Virus record (IMG/VR): IMGVR_UViG_3300025122_000110
Coordinates: 1 to 28,009 of that record
Length of the DNA stretch: 28,009 bases
Strand: one strand, 5' to 3'
Source of the DNA: a virus
Position numbers and translations under genes: made by a program. This document shows positions 16,011-22,134 of this stretch, piece after piece. The notes beneath the pieces are model-generated. The model saw nothing but the letters and a program-made list of their open reading frames with translations, did no database searches and was not told the origin of the DNA. The first letter of the stretch is position 1. Every line of letters starts with the position of its first letter.

Positions 16011-17234
16011 TTATGACTCCTTTTTTGACATACCGAGGTTTGCCAGTGTTTTGTTGGCTGTAGCATCCATTTCCGCTTCAGCTTCTTTTTCTTTTGCAGC
16101 ATCACTCTTTTCATGATACTCAGAAAGTTTAACAGTTTTTTCTTCAGTGCTAATCATTTCAATGTTTTCAATTATCGAAATGATTTCTTCTGCATGACAA
16201 TATCCATCTTCATTTTCAGAAAGATAAACCTTGTTCATTTTTTCCTCGTCTTCATTTAGACCAAGAGCAACAGCAAGTTTCGATTTAGCATCGGCCTGTA
16301 TTGGCAATTTATCCAAACGGGAAACGAATTTCTTTGCACTGGAAACGAGGCTTTCAAGGTTGCTCTTTTCGAGTGCCTTGTTTGCTTTTTCGTTTTTCTT
16401 TTCAGAAGCTTTCAATGCTTTGTCAGATTCTTCAAGCTGAGTTTTCATTGATTCCATTTCTGCTTTCAATTTATCTTCTGCGCTTGGCTCTTCAGACTTG
16501 CCTTCTTCATCTTCTACTTCTTCAGAAAGATTTAATTCTTTCTTTAGAAATGGAGCGAACATTTTAGCCAGTAGACCAAGTTGCTCGTCATCCTTTTTTA
16601 TTTCGTCTTTCATTGAGTCTTCCTCATTGGTTTGTGTTAACACGAAAGTTTCTGTATCGGCAAAATGTTCCGATAGCTTTAAGCTGTAGCCCTCTTGATT
16701 CGGGATAATGGGTTTTTGTACTGCTGCAACCTTTCTAATGACTGCTGGGTATTTATTGCCCTGAGTATCTACAAAATCATAATCTAATTCAATGGAAACA
16801 TCCTTTGAAGATTGAGCAAGCTTAACGCCCCCTTCAGAAGTCATGCCAATTTCGCAGTTTGCCCAGTTTCCATCTTTGGAAAAGTTTTTGCAGTAGCCAC
16901 CAATATTGATTACTGACTTTTTATCTTTCTGATTATCAAAGTTTTCAAATGGCTTATTGGTAGAACTGGTATGATCTGCGATATACTCAACTGAATTGCC
17001 ATTTTTAATATATTCATTAGTATTCGCAATAATTGCTTCGAGCTGTTCTTCATTTATATTCAAATTCTGGTTACGGTTGGGAAGTATAAAATTTCCAGTT
17101 GATAGAACATTCTTATCAAACACCATAGGATTATCCATAGAAACAGGTTTATCATTGTGACTTTTAGCACTGGCAATTGCTGCCTCTTGCGCTAAATAAA
17201 AGTTCGTTCTTGATGGTAATTCTCTGTTGTTCAT
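16011..17234 (-). CDS. Mu gpI-like capsid maturation protease with scaffold region
   Basis: A 407-residue protein using the ATG at 17234 (MNNRELPSRTNFYLAQEA). A start 14 codons earlier at 17276 lies over the likely promoter -10 and has no ribosome site, so I reject it. The first half resembles Mu gpI-type proteases: NIGGYCKNFSKDGNWANCEI, KLAQSSKDVSIELDYDFVD and AAVQKPIIPNQEG, where family members have a serine protease core next to a late 'P...P' motif. The second half (about 230-330) is a Glu/Lys coiled coil typical of an internal scaffold. It should guide procapsid assembly and then cut itself and head proteins. The catalytic residues cannot be fixed by eye. Confidence 0.7.
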   Translation of the reverse strand: MNNRELPSRTNFYLAQEAAIASAKSHNDKPVSMDNPMVFDKNVLSTGNFILPNRNQNLNINEEQLEAIIANTNEYIKNGNSVEYIADHTSSTNKPFENFDNQKDKKSVINIGGYCKNFSKDGNWANCEIGMTSEGGVKLAQSSKDVSIELDYDFVDTQGNKYPAVIRKVAAVQKPIIPNQEGYSLKLSEHFADTETFVLTQTNEEDSMKDEIKKDDEQLGLLAKMFAPFLKKELNLSEEVEDEEGKSEEPSAEDKLKAEMESMKTQLEESDKALKASEKKNEKANKALEKSNLESLVSSAKKFVSRLDKLPIQADAKSKLAVALGLNEDEEKMNKVYLSENEDGYCHAEEIISIIENIEMISTEEKTVKLSEYHEKSDAAKEKEAEAEMDATANKTLANLGMSKKES

Positions 17235-17264
17235 GAAATGCAGCCCTGTGTACAATTTTTGTAT

Positions 17265-17295
17265 ATCATAGTACAATGTAGGTATGATATATTAA
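17265..17295 (-). promoter_or_regulatory. Candidate promoter for the protease-capsid operon
   Basis: Minus-strand TATGAT (17270-17265) is a good -10 and sits about 31 bases ahead of the ATG at 17234. No convincing -35 is found; the upstream region is AT-rich (TTAATA near 17295). The gene upstream in the virion order (gpF) lies 2 kb away behind an opposing island, so a separate promoter here is needed or at least useful. Confidence 0.4.
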
Positions 17296-17333
17296 TAAAT
17301 CAAATAAATTTAGAAAAAACTTTTAATTATGAA

Positions 17334-17361
17334 TTGTAAGACTCTTACATTGAGCTATAGT
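17334..17361 (+). promoter_or_regulatory. Promoter of the plus-strand island, overlapping a palindrome
   Basis: TTGTAA (17334-17339) and TATAGT (17356-17361) are 16 bp apart, 28 bp ahead of the ATG at 17390. The spacer block TCTTACATTGAGC is nearly identical to that of the minus-strand promoter at 25849-25876. The perfect palindrome TGTAAGA-C-TCTTACA (17335-17349) covers the -35 and spacer, a natural operator position. Confidence 0.6.
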
Positions 17362-17389
17362 ATAGCAACTTAACAAAAGGAGTAATACA

Positions 17390-17788
17390 ATGGGAACACG
17401 CAGCAGAATCGGAATCAAACAAGAAGATGGAAAAATCAAATCAGTGTATTGTCACTGGGACGGATACCCATCGAACAACGGTAAAATCTTACTAGAAAAT
17501 TATATCACCAAAGAACAAGTTGAAGAATTGCTTTCTCATGGTGATATGTCCTCGTTGTATAAAAATTGTAATGGCGCAGATGGTCACACCTACGATAAGC
17601 CGGTAAAAGATCAAACTATTTATTATCATCGTGACCGTGGGGAAACACTTAATTCAGCTGTAATTCACGACACCCCAGACGATGCAAATCAAGAAGAATA
17701 TCTTTATGTCTTTGAGACTGATAAATGGATTGTACATGAAGGCGGTTCGAGGATGACAATTCAAGAGGCAATAGAAAAAGATAGTTAA
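17390..17788 (+). CDS. Conserved phage protein of unknown function (MGTRSRIGI type)
   Basis: A 132-residue protein starting MGTRSRIGIKQEDGKIKSVY, then CHWDGYPSNNG and a later GDMSSLYKN. I recognise this pattern ('G.RSrIGi...dG.i.siYcHwDGYps.nG..L...Y') from small proteins found widely in unrelated phages, with no function known to me. The compact aromatic N-terminus (Cys-His-Trp-Asp) could be a binding site, which is speculation. It has a strong ribosome site (AAAGGAGTAA) and is the first gene of the plus-strand island, next to tRNA genes, as accessory genes of this kind often are. Confidence 0.75.
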   Translation: MGTRSRIGIKQEDGKIKSVYCHWDGYPSNNGKILLENYITKEQVEELLSHGDMSSLYKNCNGADGHTYDKPVKDQTIYYHRDRGETLNSAVIHDTPDDANQEEYLYVFETDKWIVHEGGSRMTIQEAIEKDS

Positions 17789-17833
17789 ATCAATTGATTG
17801 GCTGATTGATTAGGCATAGTCAATTTTCCAATT

Positions 17834-17905
17834 CGTGCGGATAGTTTAATGGTAGAACACTGGTTTTCTAATCCAGAGGTTCGGGTTCAATTCCTGACTG
17901 CACGC
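17834..17905 (+). tRNA. tRNA-Arg (anticodon UCU)
   Basis: Cloverleaf parts: acceptor CGTGCGG/CTGCACG (17834-17840 with 17898-17904, one G-U pair); D arm GTTT-AATGGTA-GAAC; anticodon stem CTGGT/TCCAG with loop TTTCTAA, giving UCU for AGA codons; T arm TCGGG-TTCAATT-CCTGA. Oddities: the junction between acceptor and D stem is three bases (ATA) unless the helix is slid by one, and the base pair next to the anticodon loop is U-U. CCA is not encoded. Phage tRNAs for AGA commonly supplement hosts that read this codon poorly. Confidence 0.75.
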
Positions 17906-17915
17906 TAAATAATAT

Positions 17916-18030
17916 GGAGCAGTGGCGTAAGTGGAAAACGCTATCAGTTTAGCGGCTGATAAAAAATAACCGAACCGAAAGTGCAATTGTCCGTTCGGGA
18001 TTGTGAGTTCGAATCTCACCTGCTCCACCA
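17916..18030 (+). tRNA. Class II tRNA with 8-base anticodon loop and very long variable arm (Leu/Ser-like)
   Basis: Acceptor GGAGCAG/CTGCTCC is perfect and ends in A plus encoded CCA. D stem GCG/CGC. T arm GTGAG-TTCGAAT-CTCAC is perfect. The anticodon stem ATCAG/CTGAT, extendable to 6 bp, closes an 8-base loop TTTAGCGG instead of 7. Depending on phasing this presents UAG (Leu) or AGC. The variable region (17962-18002, 41 bases) is about twice the usual class II length, with a stem CCGAAC/GTTCGG around a 17-base loop. The D-arm sequence TGGCGTAAGTGGAAAACGC suggests leucine tRNA ancestry. Identity is uncertain, but the acceptor end looks fully functional. Confidence 0.65.
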
Positions 18031-18162
18031 ACAGAGCATTTTTTAGTGGTTTTGCGCTCTGACAAAAAACAATAATCACTCTTCCGTTGGCAGTGACATA
18101 AGTTATGGAACTGCATTCTTTATATGAACGATATAATGACTGCTAGGAAAGACTAGCAATTT
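18031..18162 (+). other. Structured non-coding stretch between tRNA-like elements
   Basis: No gene is seen. The plus strand holds a row of hairpins: CAGAGC/GCTCTG (18032-18037 with 18056-18061) inside CCAAC/GTTGG (18028-18032 with 18086-18090); GCAGT/ACTGC (18090-18094 with 18110-18114) enclosing CATAA-G-TTATG; TTATAT/ATATAA around GAACG (18120-18136); and GCTAG/CTAGC (18142-18146 with 18152-18156). It could be processed tRNA spacer, a degraded tRNA, or a separate small RNA. A TATAAT at 18132-18137 lacks a matching -35. Confidence 0.45.
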
Positions 18163-18246
18163 GAGAGAGTAGTTTAAGTGAAAAACACATGAAGGTATAG
18201 ACGTATACTGGATGGTTGGCTGTTCGTTGTCAGTCCCCTCTCACCA
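18163..18246 (+). tRNA. tRNA-like element with replaced anticodon arm and encoded CCA
   Basis: Acceptor GAGAGAG (18163-18169) pairs with CCCTCTC (18236-18242), one A-C mismatch, followed by A and encoded CCA. The TA linker and D stem GTTT/AAAC fit a tRNA and resemble the tRNA-Arg upstream, but the D loop lacks GG. T stem GGCTG/CAGTC has an 8-base loop (TTCGTTGT). Where the anticodon arm should be, a hairpin GTATA-GACG-TATAC with a 4-base loop is flanked by CAT/ATG, so no 7-base loop or readable anticodon exists. It may be a decayed tRNA or an RNA selected for its acceptor end. tRNA is the nearest type label. Confidence 0.45.
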
Positions 18247-18247
18247 T

Positions 18248-18342
18248 TCGTCCGTGGCGGAATAGGTAGACGCTATGCGGTAGTCAACAAACTGAATCAC
18301 GATAACAGTTGACATGTAAGGTGCAAATCCTTGCCGGACGAA
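18248..18342 (+). tRNA. Leu-like tRNA element lacking a canonical anticodon arm
   Basis: Acceptor TCGTCCG/CGGACGA (18248-18254 with 18335-18341) is perfect. TG linker and D arm GCG-GAATAGGTAGA-CGC are almost a consensus leucine tRNA D arm. The T arm GTAAGG/CCTTGC is 6 bp around TGCAAAT, giving a 13-bp acceptor/T stack instead of 12. The 42 bases between D and T arms form no 5-bp stem with a 7-base loop. Instead GTCAAC (18283-18288) pairs with GTTGAC (18308-18313) around 19 bases, with AACTG/CAGTT competing inside. No anticodon can be assigned. CCA is not encoded (A-CAA). Decayed or repurposed tRNA-Leu. Confidence 0.45.
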
Positions 18343-18363
18343 CAATTTAACAAGGAATAAAAT

Positions 18364-18537
18364 ATGAATGTAAAAATGCTACGTGAAAAGCATGGCTGGA
18401 CGCAAAAAGATATGGCAACCTATGTTGGTGTATCGGTTAGCACCATTCAGTCATGGGAACAAAACAAACAAGGCTCCGAGAACTCGCTGAGAAACCCAAG
18501 CAAACGGCATCTTGAAAAGCTGAGGAAATTAGTATGA
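18364..18537 (+). CDS. Short XRE/Cro-type helix-turn-helix protein
   Basis: 57 residues with a ribosome site (CAAGGAATAA). MLREKHGWTQKDMATYVGVS then VSTIQSWEQN is a clear helix-turn-helix of the Cro/CI (XRE) superfamily: 'lR...gwtQ.dlA...gvs..tis.wE.g'. The rest (SKRHLEKLRKL) is one closing helix, so this is close to the minimal DNA-binding domain with no separate oligomerisation or protease part. It lies straight after the tRNA cluster and ahead of three coupled genes (ATGA overlap with the next). It could regulate the island promoter with the palindrome at 17335-17349, but that link is inference. Confidence 0.8.
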   Translation: MNVKMLREKHGWTQKDMATYVGVSVSTIQSWEQNKQGSENSLRNPSKRHLEKLRKLV

Positions 18538-18773
18538 AAGTAGGCGAATTAATAAAGTTGCTACAGGAACAAGATCCAGAATTACTGGTATTAGTTGACG
18601 GGCCTGAGTTCGGATTGGTAGAGCCAGATTTAAGAATTGTGGAAGTCAACTTAAATGAAAATACAGAAGAAGACGGGGACACCATGATCTTTGCAGGCCC
18701 TCACAGCATTGCGCATGATCTTAATCGAGTAAAAGAAAAAACAAAAGCAATTTATTTAGAAGGTGATACATGA
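18534..18773 (+). CDS. Small conserved phage protein of unknown function
   Basis: 79 residues, start overlapping the HTH gene's stop (ATGA). It opens MKVGELIKLLQEQDPELLVL then VDGPEFGLVEPDL; the pattern 'MkvgELik.L...dpd..V.......' is common in short phage proteins located among accessory genes. Acidic overall (NENTEEDGD near 48-56). No catalytic residues are apparent and I cannot assign a function. It is in a translationally coupled run of four genes. Confidence 0.65.
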   Translation: MKVGELIKLLQEQDPELLVLVDGPEFGLVEPDLRIVEVNLNENTEEDGDTMIFAGPHSIAHDLNRVKEKTKAIYLEGDT

Positions 18774-18985
18774 GAAATTTAACAAAGCTAAACTTTCTTG
18801 AGCAGCAATTAATCCTCAAGGAAATAGAGGTTGCAGCATATGCACATTTAGACGAATCAAATAAAAAAAAGGGTTTGCCAGCTTGGGATATGGTCTCAGA
18901 GGGTGTTGCAAGAATGGAAGCATGCCTTATAAGAAAGAAAATTGCAGAGCTAAGAAAAGAAAACTTTCCGGAGGATGAAGCATGA
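18770..18985 (+). CDS. Small helical protein, unknown
   Basis: 71 residues, entirely helix-like and strongly charged (EQQLILKEIEVAAYAHLDES, KKIAELRKENFPEDEA). Its start overlaps the previous stop (ATGA at 18770) and its own stop overlaps the next start. The real-gene case rests on this coupling and on balanced codon use. No family recognised. A short accessory or regulatory protein is likely. Confidence 0.6.
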   Translation: MRNLTKLNFLEQQLILKEIEVAAYAHLDESNKKKGLPAWDMVSEGVARMEACLIRKKIAELRKENFPEDEA

Positions 18986-19269
18986 AAACCCCTTGCGGTC
19001 ATAATTGGCAATCATATACTGGCACTGGTAAAACAAATATTTATAAGTGCTCGATTTGCGAGACAGAAGCCGTACACTTCAAGCATTCACCTCGTAATGA
19101 AAGATTGGTTGATATAGAGCAGGTGTCACAATTACTCGAATTATATAGTCAGGCACTTACCTCAAGTGAAGATTGTCTAATGGTTGAATATGAAGGCTGT
19201 GCAGTAATGTGGGATGCCTATAACTACTCCAAAAGCAATCTGAATAAATTTTTGGGAGATGAAGCATGA
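18982..19269 (+). CDS. Small zinc-ribbon-like protein, unknown
   Basis: 95 residues. The N-terminus has CGHNW (Cys5, His7) and YKCSICE (Cys27, Cys30), a C-x-H...C-x2-C set that could bind one zinc ion. An acidic helical region follows, with two further Cys in the middle (SEDCLMVEYEGCAV). The start overlaps the previous gene by four bases (ATGA). Function unknown; similar short zinc proteins fill the minus-strand accessory block. Confidence 0.6.
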   Translation: MKTPCGHNWQSYTGTGKTNIYKCSICETEAVHFKHSPRNERLVDIEQVSQLLELYSQALTSSEDCLMVEYEGCAVMWDAYNYSKSNLNKFLGDEA

Positions 19270-19292
19270 AAACTAAACGAGGCGCTATTTAA
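19266..19292 (+). other. Eight-codon open frame at the convergent gene junction
   Basis: ATGA overlap continues from the previous gene: ATG at 19266 starts MKTKRGAI and stops at TAA 19290-19292, which overlaps the stop of the opposing gpF gene within the palindromic TTTAAA. It may be the stub of a gene lost when the island met gpF. Too short to call a gene. Confidence 0.25.
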
Positions 19293-20242
19293 ATCCCTTC
19301 AACAACTGGTCGAGCCTGCCAATCAGTCTCAAAATTAGGTGAGTCATTTACGTTTATCACATCTGAGCGTTTAACCTTTTCCTTTTCAAATATTTCTATC
19401 GCTATGCACCGACAATTAAATCCGCATGGTGGAAAGTTGATATTCCACCAAAGATCATCTTTAGGTAATACGGTGCCATCTGCTTGAACATGTAACGGCC
19501 TTACATGCTGGTCGCCCATTGTGACATATTCAAAACCCCAAAGCAACTCACCTGAGATTGGATCATTTGCCGATTGCCATCTACCGCCAGCCATAGCGAT
19601 TTGCGTTTCAGTCCGGTAAATCGTAGTGTACCAATAATCGTGACGAGCTGATACCCCAGCCAGTTGAAATGCTCGTTTGATTTCTTTTAGTGCTTGTGCT
19701 TCGGTTAGCTCCTGAGAAACAATATCAACAATCGATACTGATAAACGAGAAGTGAGGCGTTTAGTAAATTCTTTTCCGGCTGTTCTGGCAGTGGTAGCAT
19801 ATCGGTTTGCTATTCGTTGTCGTTCTATTGCTGATAGATCCAGTTCCTCGGCCAGCCCTTCAAATAATTCTAGTGAGGGTTCAATTGCTTGAGTGGTTGC
19901 AAGCCCAGTTGGATTTATACCAGCTCTCAATAACATGTTCTGCATATCTTCTTTTTCGGCAAGATGCGTTGTCTCTGGTGTTTGTTTAGCCAATTCCCGA
20001 TTATACATGACCATGCCGATCATATGCGCAATGATAGCGCCTATTTCTACCTGTGCGGTGAATGCAGTTGAATATTTATCTATGGTAGGTTGAAAGTCAT
20101 AATTTGAATCTTTGAATTGCTTTATAAGATCTTTATATAATCCCATTGATAAACGGTTTGAGACAGTAACGCCCTTTTTGGTAACCCTTTCGAGCATCTT
20201 TTGGTATTTTACTGCCAGCTTCCTAGACTTAGCTGATGCCAT
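19289..20242 (-). CDS. Mu gpF-like head morphogenesis protein
   Basis: A 317-residue minor head protein. The C-terminal domain has the Mu gpF/SPP1 gp7 signature: YRTETQIAMAGGRWQSA (about 206-222), then GDQHVRPLHVQADGTVL and FPPCGFNCRC (about 275-284), with Arg, His and paired Cys as in 'R..H...dG......pP.g..CRC'. The N-terminal two-thirds is helical with a long acidic segment. The family sits inside the procapsid near the portal. It is third after the portal, separated by two short genes. It faces the plus-strand island tail-to-tail with overlapping stop codons and no intrinsic terminator between. Confidence 0.85.
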   Translation of the reverse strand: MASAKSRKLAVKYQKMLERVTKKGVTVSNRLSMGLYKDLIKQFKDSNYDFQPTIDKYSTAFTAQVEIGAIIAHMIGMVMYNRELAKQTPETTHLAEKEDMQNMLLRAGINPTGLATTQAIEPSLELFEGLAEELDLSAIERQRIANRYATTARTAGKEFTKRLTSRLSVSIVDIVSQELTEAQALKEIKRAFQLAGVSARHDYWYTTIYRTETQIAMAGGRWQSANDPISGELLWGFEYVTMGDQHVRPLHVQADGTVLPKDDLWWNINFPPCGFNCRCIAIEIFEKEKVKRSDVINVNDSPNFETDWQARPVVEGI

Positions 20243-20244
20243 AA

Positions 20245-20400
20245 TTATAGATTCCCAAACCTTATTGGCTTCTTTTTAATTTGTTTATCAGATTCATGCT
20301 TTGCCTTGCTATATTCCTTCATCCAATGCGAAACAGACCCTTTATTTTCTTTTGCTAATTGTGCCAAAGTTACAGGCTTAAAATCGGGTAGATAGGCCAT
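20245..20400 (-). CDS. Short protein between portal and gpF, unknown
   Basis: 51 residues, MAYLPDFKPVTLAQLAKENK then GSVSHWMKEYSKAKHESDKQ, ending KKPIRFGNL. Stop TAA at 20245-20247, 2 bp before the gpF start; its ATG is 3 bp after the stop of the previous short gene. Spacing this tight supports a real gene despite the size. The VTLAQLAKENKGSVSHWMKEY part looks like a helix-turn-helix ('t.aqlA...g.s.s.w.k.y'), so a DNA-binding role is possible, including a small-terminase-like role, but it is much too short to claim that. Confidence 0.5.
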   Translation of the reverse strand: MAYLPDFKPVTLAQLAKENKGSVSHWMKEYSKAKHESDKQIKKKPIRFGNL

Positions 20401-20402
20401 GA

Positions 20403-20618
20403 TTACACCAATTCGTATAAATTGTCTGAAAGTATTTTTTCTGCGACTGGATCCGGTGATTGCATATTATTTAGAATATGAGAAAATATATTAAGTGTAT
20501 TTAATTCCTCAAGTATATCTTCGACAATATCAAAATCGTTTAGATAGTGGGCTTTTACTTCGATTGGATCATTGCCAGCTGTAGCAGATAAAATAGTCTG
20601 TAAGCTTATTGTAATCAT
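20403..20618 (-). CDS. Small acidic protein downstream of portal, unknown
   Basis: 71 residues, starting at an ATG that overlaps the portal stop (ATGA), so translated by coupling. Acidic and helical (FDIVEDILEELNTLNIFSHI), with no Cys or motif recognised. Short acidic genes behind a portal gene often encode head-assembly helpers; that is an inference. Confidence 0.5.
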   Translation of the reverse strand: MITISLQTILSATAGNDPIEVKAHYLNDFDIVEDILEELNTLNIFSHILNNMQSPDPVAEKILSDNLYELV

Positions 20619-22060
20619 GCTTCTGCTGGTTGTAATAGATCGTCTTGCTCGGGAGCTGCTTCACCTTCTGCAATTCGATTTGCATCACGAATGCTTTTAG
20701 TTATCAGCAGATTTTCTTCAATCTCTTCATCTGATTTACTTGGTACGCCAGTAGAATCAAGCATTTCAGGCACATCAAGATTTTCGTCAAAGTCTGCCAT
20801 TGGATTAGTGAGAACACCCTTAACAATTTCACGCTGAAATGCAATTACAGAAGGATCGATTGCTTCCGCTTCCAAGAAAATTGCGCCCCTTGCCTCGGGG
20901 CCAAAATTGACCTCAAGTAGATCGGCAATAAGCGTTTCGCTCATTTGCTGCAAGATCTCTTGCAAAGAAACTTTGCTCATCTGCATCATTAAATCTTTAT
21001 GCTCGCCAGACTCTGCCTTGGTTCCGAATTTGCCCTCTTCAACTGCACGTGGTAGTATTAACCACTGGTGAAATGCTTGATGGTCATAGTAGCGCAAGCC
21101 ATCAAGGAATGCAGGAGAAGCAGAGCCGGAGCTTTCATTCATTTCAATCTTCCATTTTTCCAAATCTTTTAACATAGATGGATTAATGTTTTGATTGTTT
21201 TGTAATATTTGCCCCATCATAGCCGACATATTAGAAGGGATTATGACAGGTAAATTTCTGTGAACTGTTTCCGCAAGGCGTTGAGCAACTAGCCACGATT
21301 CGATTTCTGTGCCATTGGCATCTGTGCTTTTGCCTTCAGGATAGGTTATTGTAGGGCTTGCGCCTGTGTTCTTGTTTAAGTAAATGCTGTATTGGTCTAT
21401 GATCGATTCAAAGCCATCATACCACTCAATTAAATGATCGTTCATTGATGTGCCATACATACCGTTTTCGCTTGCTTCTTCATCCCATGTATAAATATAG
21501 CTATTTACTCGATCAAGACTTACTTCATACTTTGTATCTGGAAAAACAATTAGGCCATCAAATTCTTGAGTCTGCCGATCCTGAGCAATTAAAACCTCTT
21601 CAGGCTGTAAATACTTAAGCTTTTTATATACTGCTACTTGTCCGCTTAAATCGTATTGATTACCATCTACAAAATCCCATATACGCTCAAATTCAGCAAC
21701 GCCATAATAGGGCGACCATAGGGAAATATTTTTAATTAAACGAGGGTAAAGGGTTTCAACAAAGGATTTTTTAACAAAGTCAATCCACTCATCTGGAATA
21801 TCTTCATTGCGCTTTTTGACCAGAATATTTGCCGAGCGCATTGGTAGAGCATGAGCATTTTGAGCCAGCTTTAATGCTCCCCAAGTTTTCATCCTACGAA
21901 AGATTTTGTATTTTTTCTTAAAATGATTCTTGCCAACTCCACGCTGGCTCTTACTGAACATCATATTTATTGCAGAAATCCCAGTGGCTGAAATAGGTTC
22001 TTCAACTCCCATTCCTTCTTCAATGGTGTTTAGCGTATCTGGGTTGATTGGGTCGCTCAT
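20615..22060 (-). CDS. Portal protein (Mu gp29/DUF935-like)
   Basis: A 481-residue protein in the place of the portal between TerL and gpF. The pattern fits phage portals: a helical, acidic N-terminus; WGALKLAQNAHALPMRSANI (about 60-79); WIDFVKKSFVETLYPRLIKN, with SLWSPYYGVAEFERIW (about 113-128); KLKYLQPEEV (about 146-155); and YGTSMNDHLIEWYDGFES. An acidic, flexible C-terminus (from about 430) is usual. It should form the dodecameric ring for DNA entry and exit. Length is near Mu gp29 (about 510). Ribosome site AAGGGAAA. A possible -10 (TATAGT) lies 35 bp upstream with no clear -35. Confidence 0.8.
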   Translation of the reverse strand: MSDPINPDTLNTIEEGMGVEEPISATGISAINMMFSKSQRGVGKNHFKKKYKIFRRMKTWGALKLAQNAHALPMRSANILVKKRNEDIPDEWIDFVKKSFVETLYPRLIKNISLWSPYYGVAEFERIWDFVDGNQYDLSGQVAVYKKLKYLQPEEVLIAQDRQTQEFDGLIVFPDTKYEVSLDRVNSYIYTWDEEASENGMYGTSMNDHLIEWYDGFESIIDQYSIYLNKNTGASPTITYPEGKSTDANGTEIESWLVAQRLAETVHRNLPVIIPSNMSAMMGQILQNNQNINPSMLKDLEKWKIEMNESSGSASPAFLDGLRYYDHQAFHQWLILPRAVEEGKFGTKAESGEHKDLMMQMSKVSLQEILQQMSETLIADLLEVNFGPEARGAIFLEAEAIDPSVIAFQREIVKGVLTNPMADFDENLDVPEMLDSTGVPSKSDEEIEENLLITKSIRDANRIAEGEAAPEQDDLLQPAEA

Positions 22061-22134
22061 ATGTATTTCCCTTGCTTTGAAAATACACTATACGCCCTAT
22101 CATGGAAAAATGCTATTAAAGGATAAAAATTATT

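Noticed and set aside
16011-17276. Longer start for the protease/scaffold gene (MYYDIQKLYT...)
   Set aside because: The ATG at 17276 lies over the probable -10 box and lacks a ribosome site; the ATG at 17234 fits better.
17846-18079. 77-codon minus-strand frame through the tRNA region
   Set aside because: It is antisense to two tRNA genes, including their conserved arms, and its phrases (such as VRFELT) are typical of translated tRNA shadows.
18120-18137. Promoter at TATAAT (18132-18137) inside the RNA island
   Set aside because: The hexamer is part of the TTATAT/ATATAA hairpin and has no acceptable -35 at 15-19 bp.
17834-18342. tmRNA or Ro60-associated Y RNA (YrlA-like) as explanation of the tRNA-like elements
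   Set aside because: No tag reading frame or Ala-type acceptor was found for tmRNA, and no Ro60 gene is in the window. The elements are separate short units.
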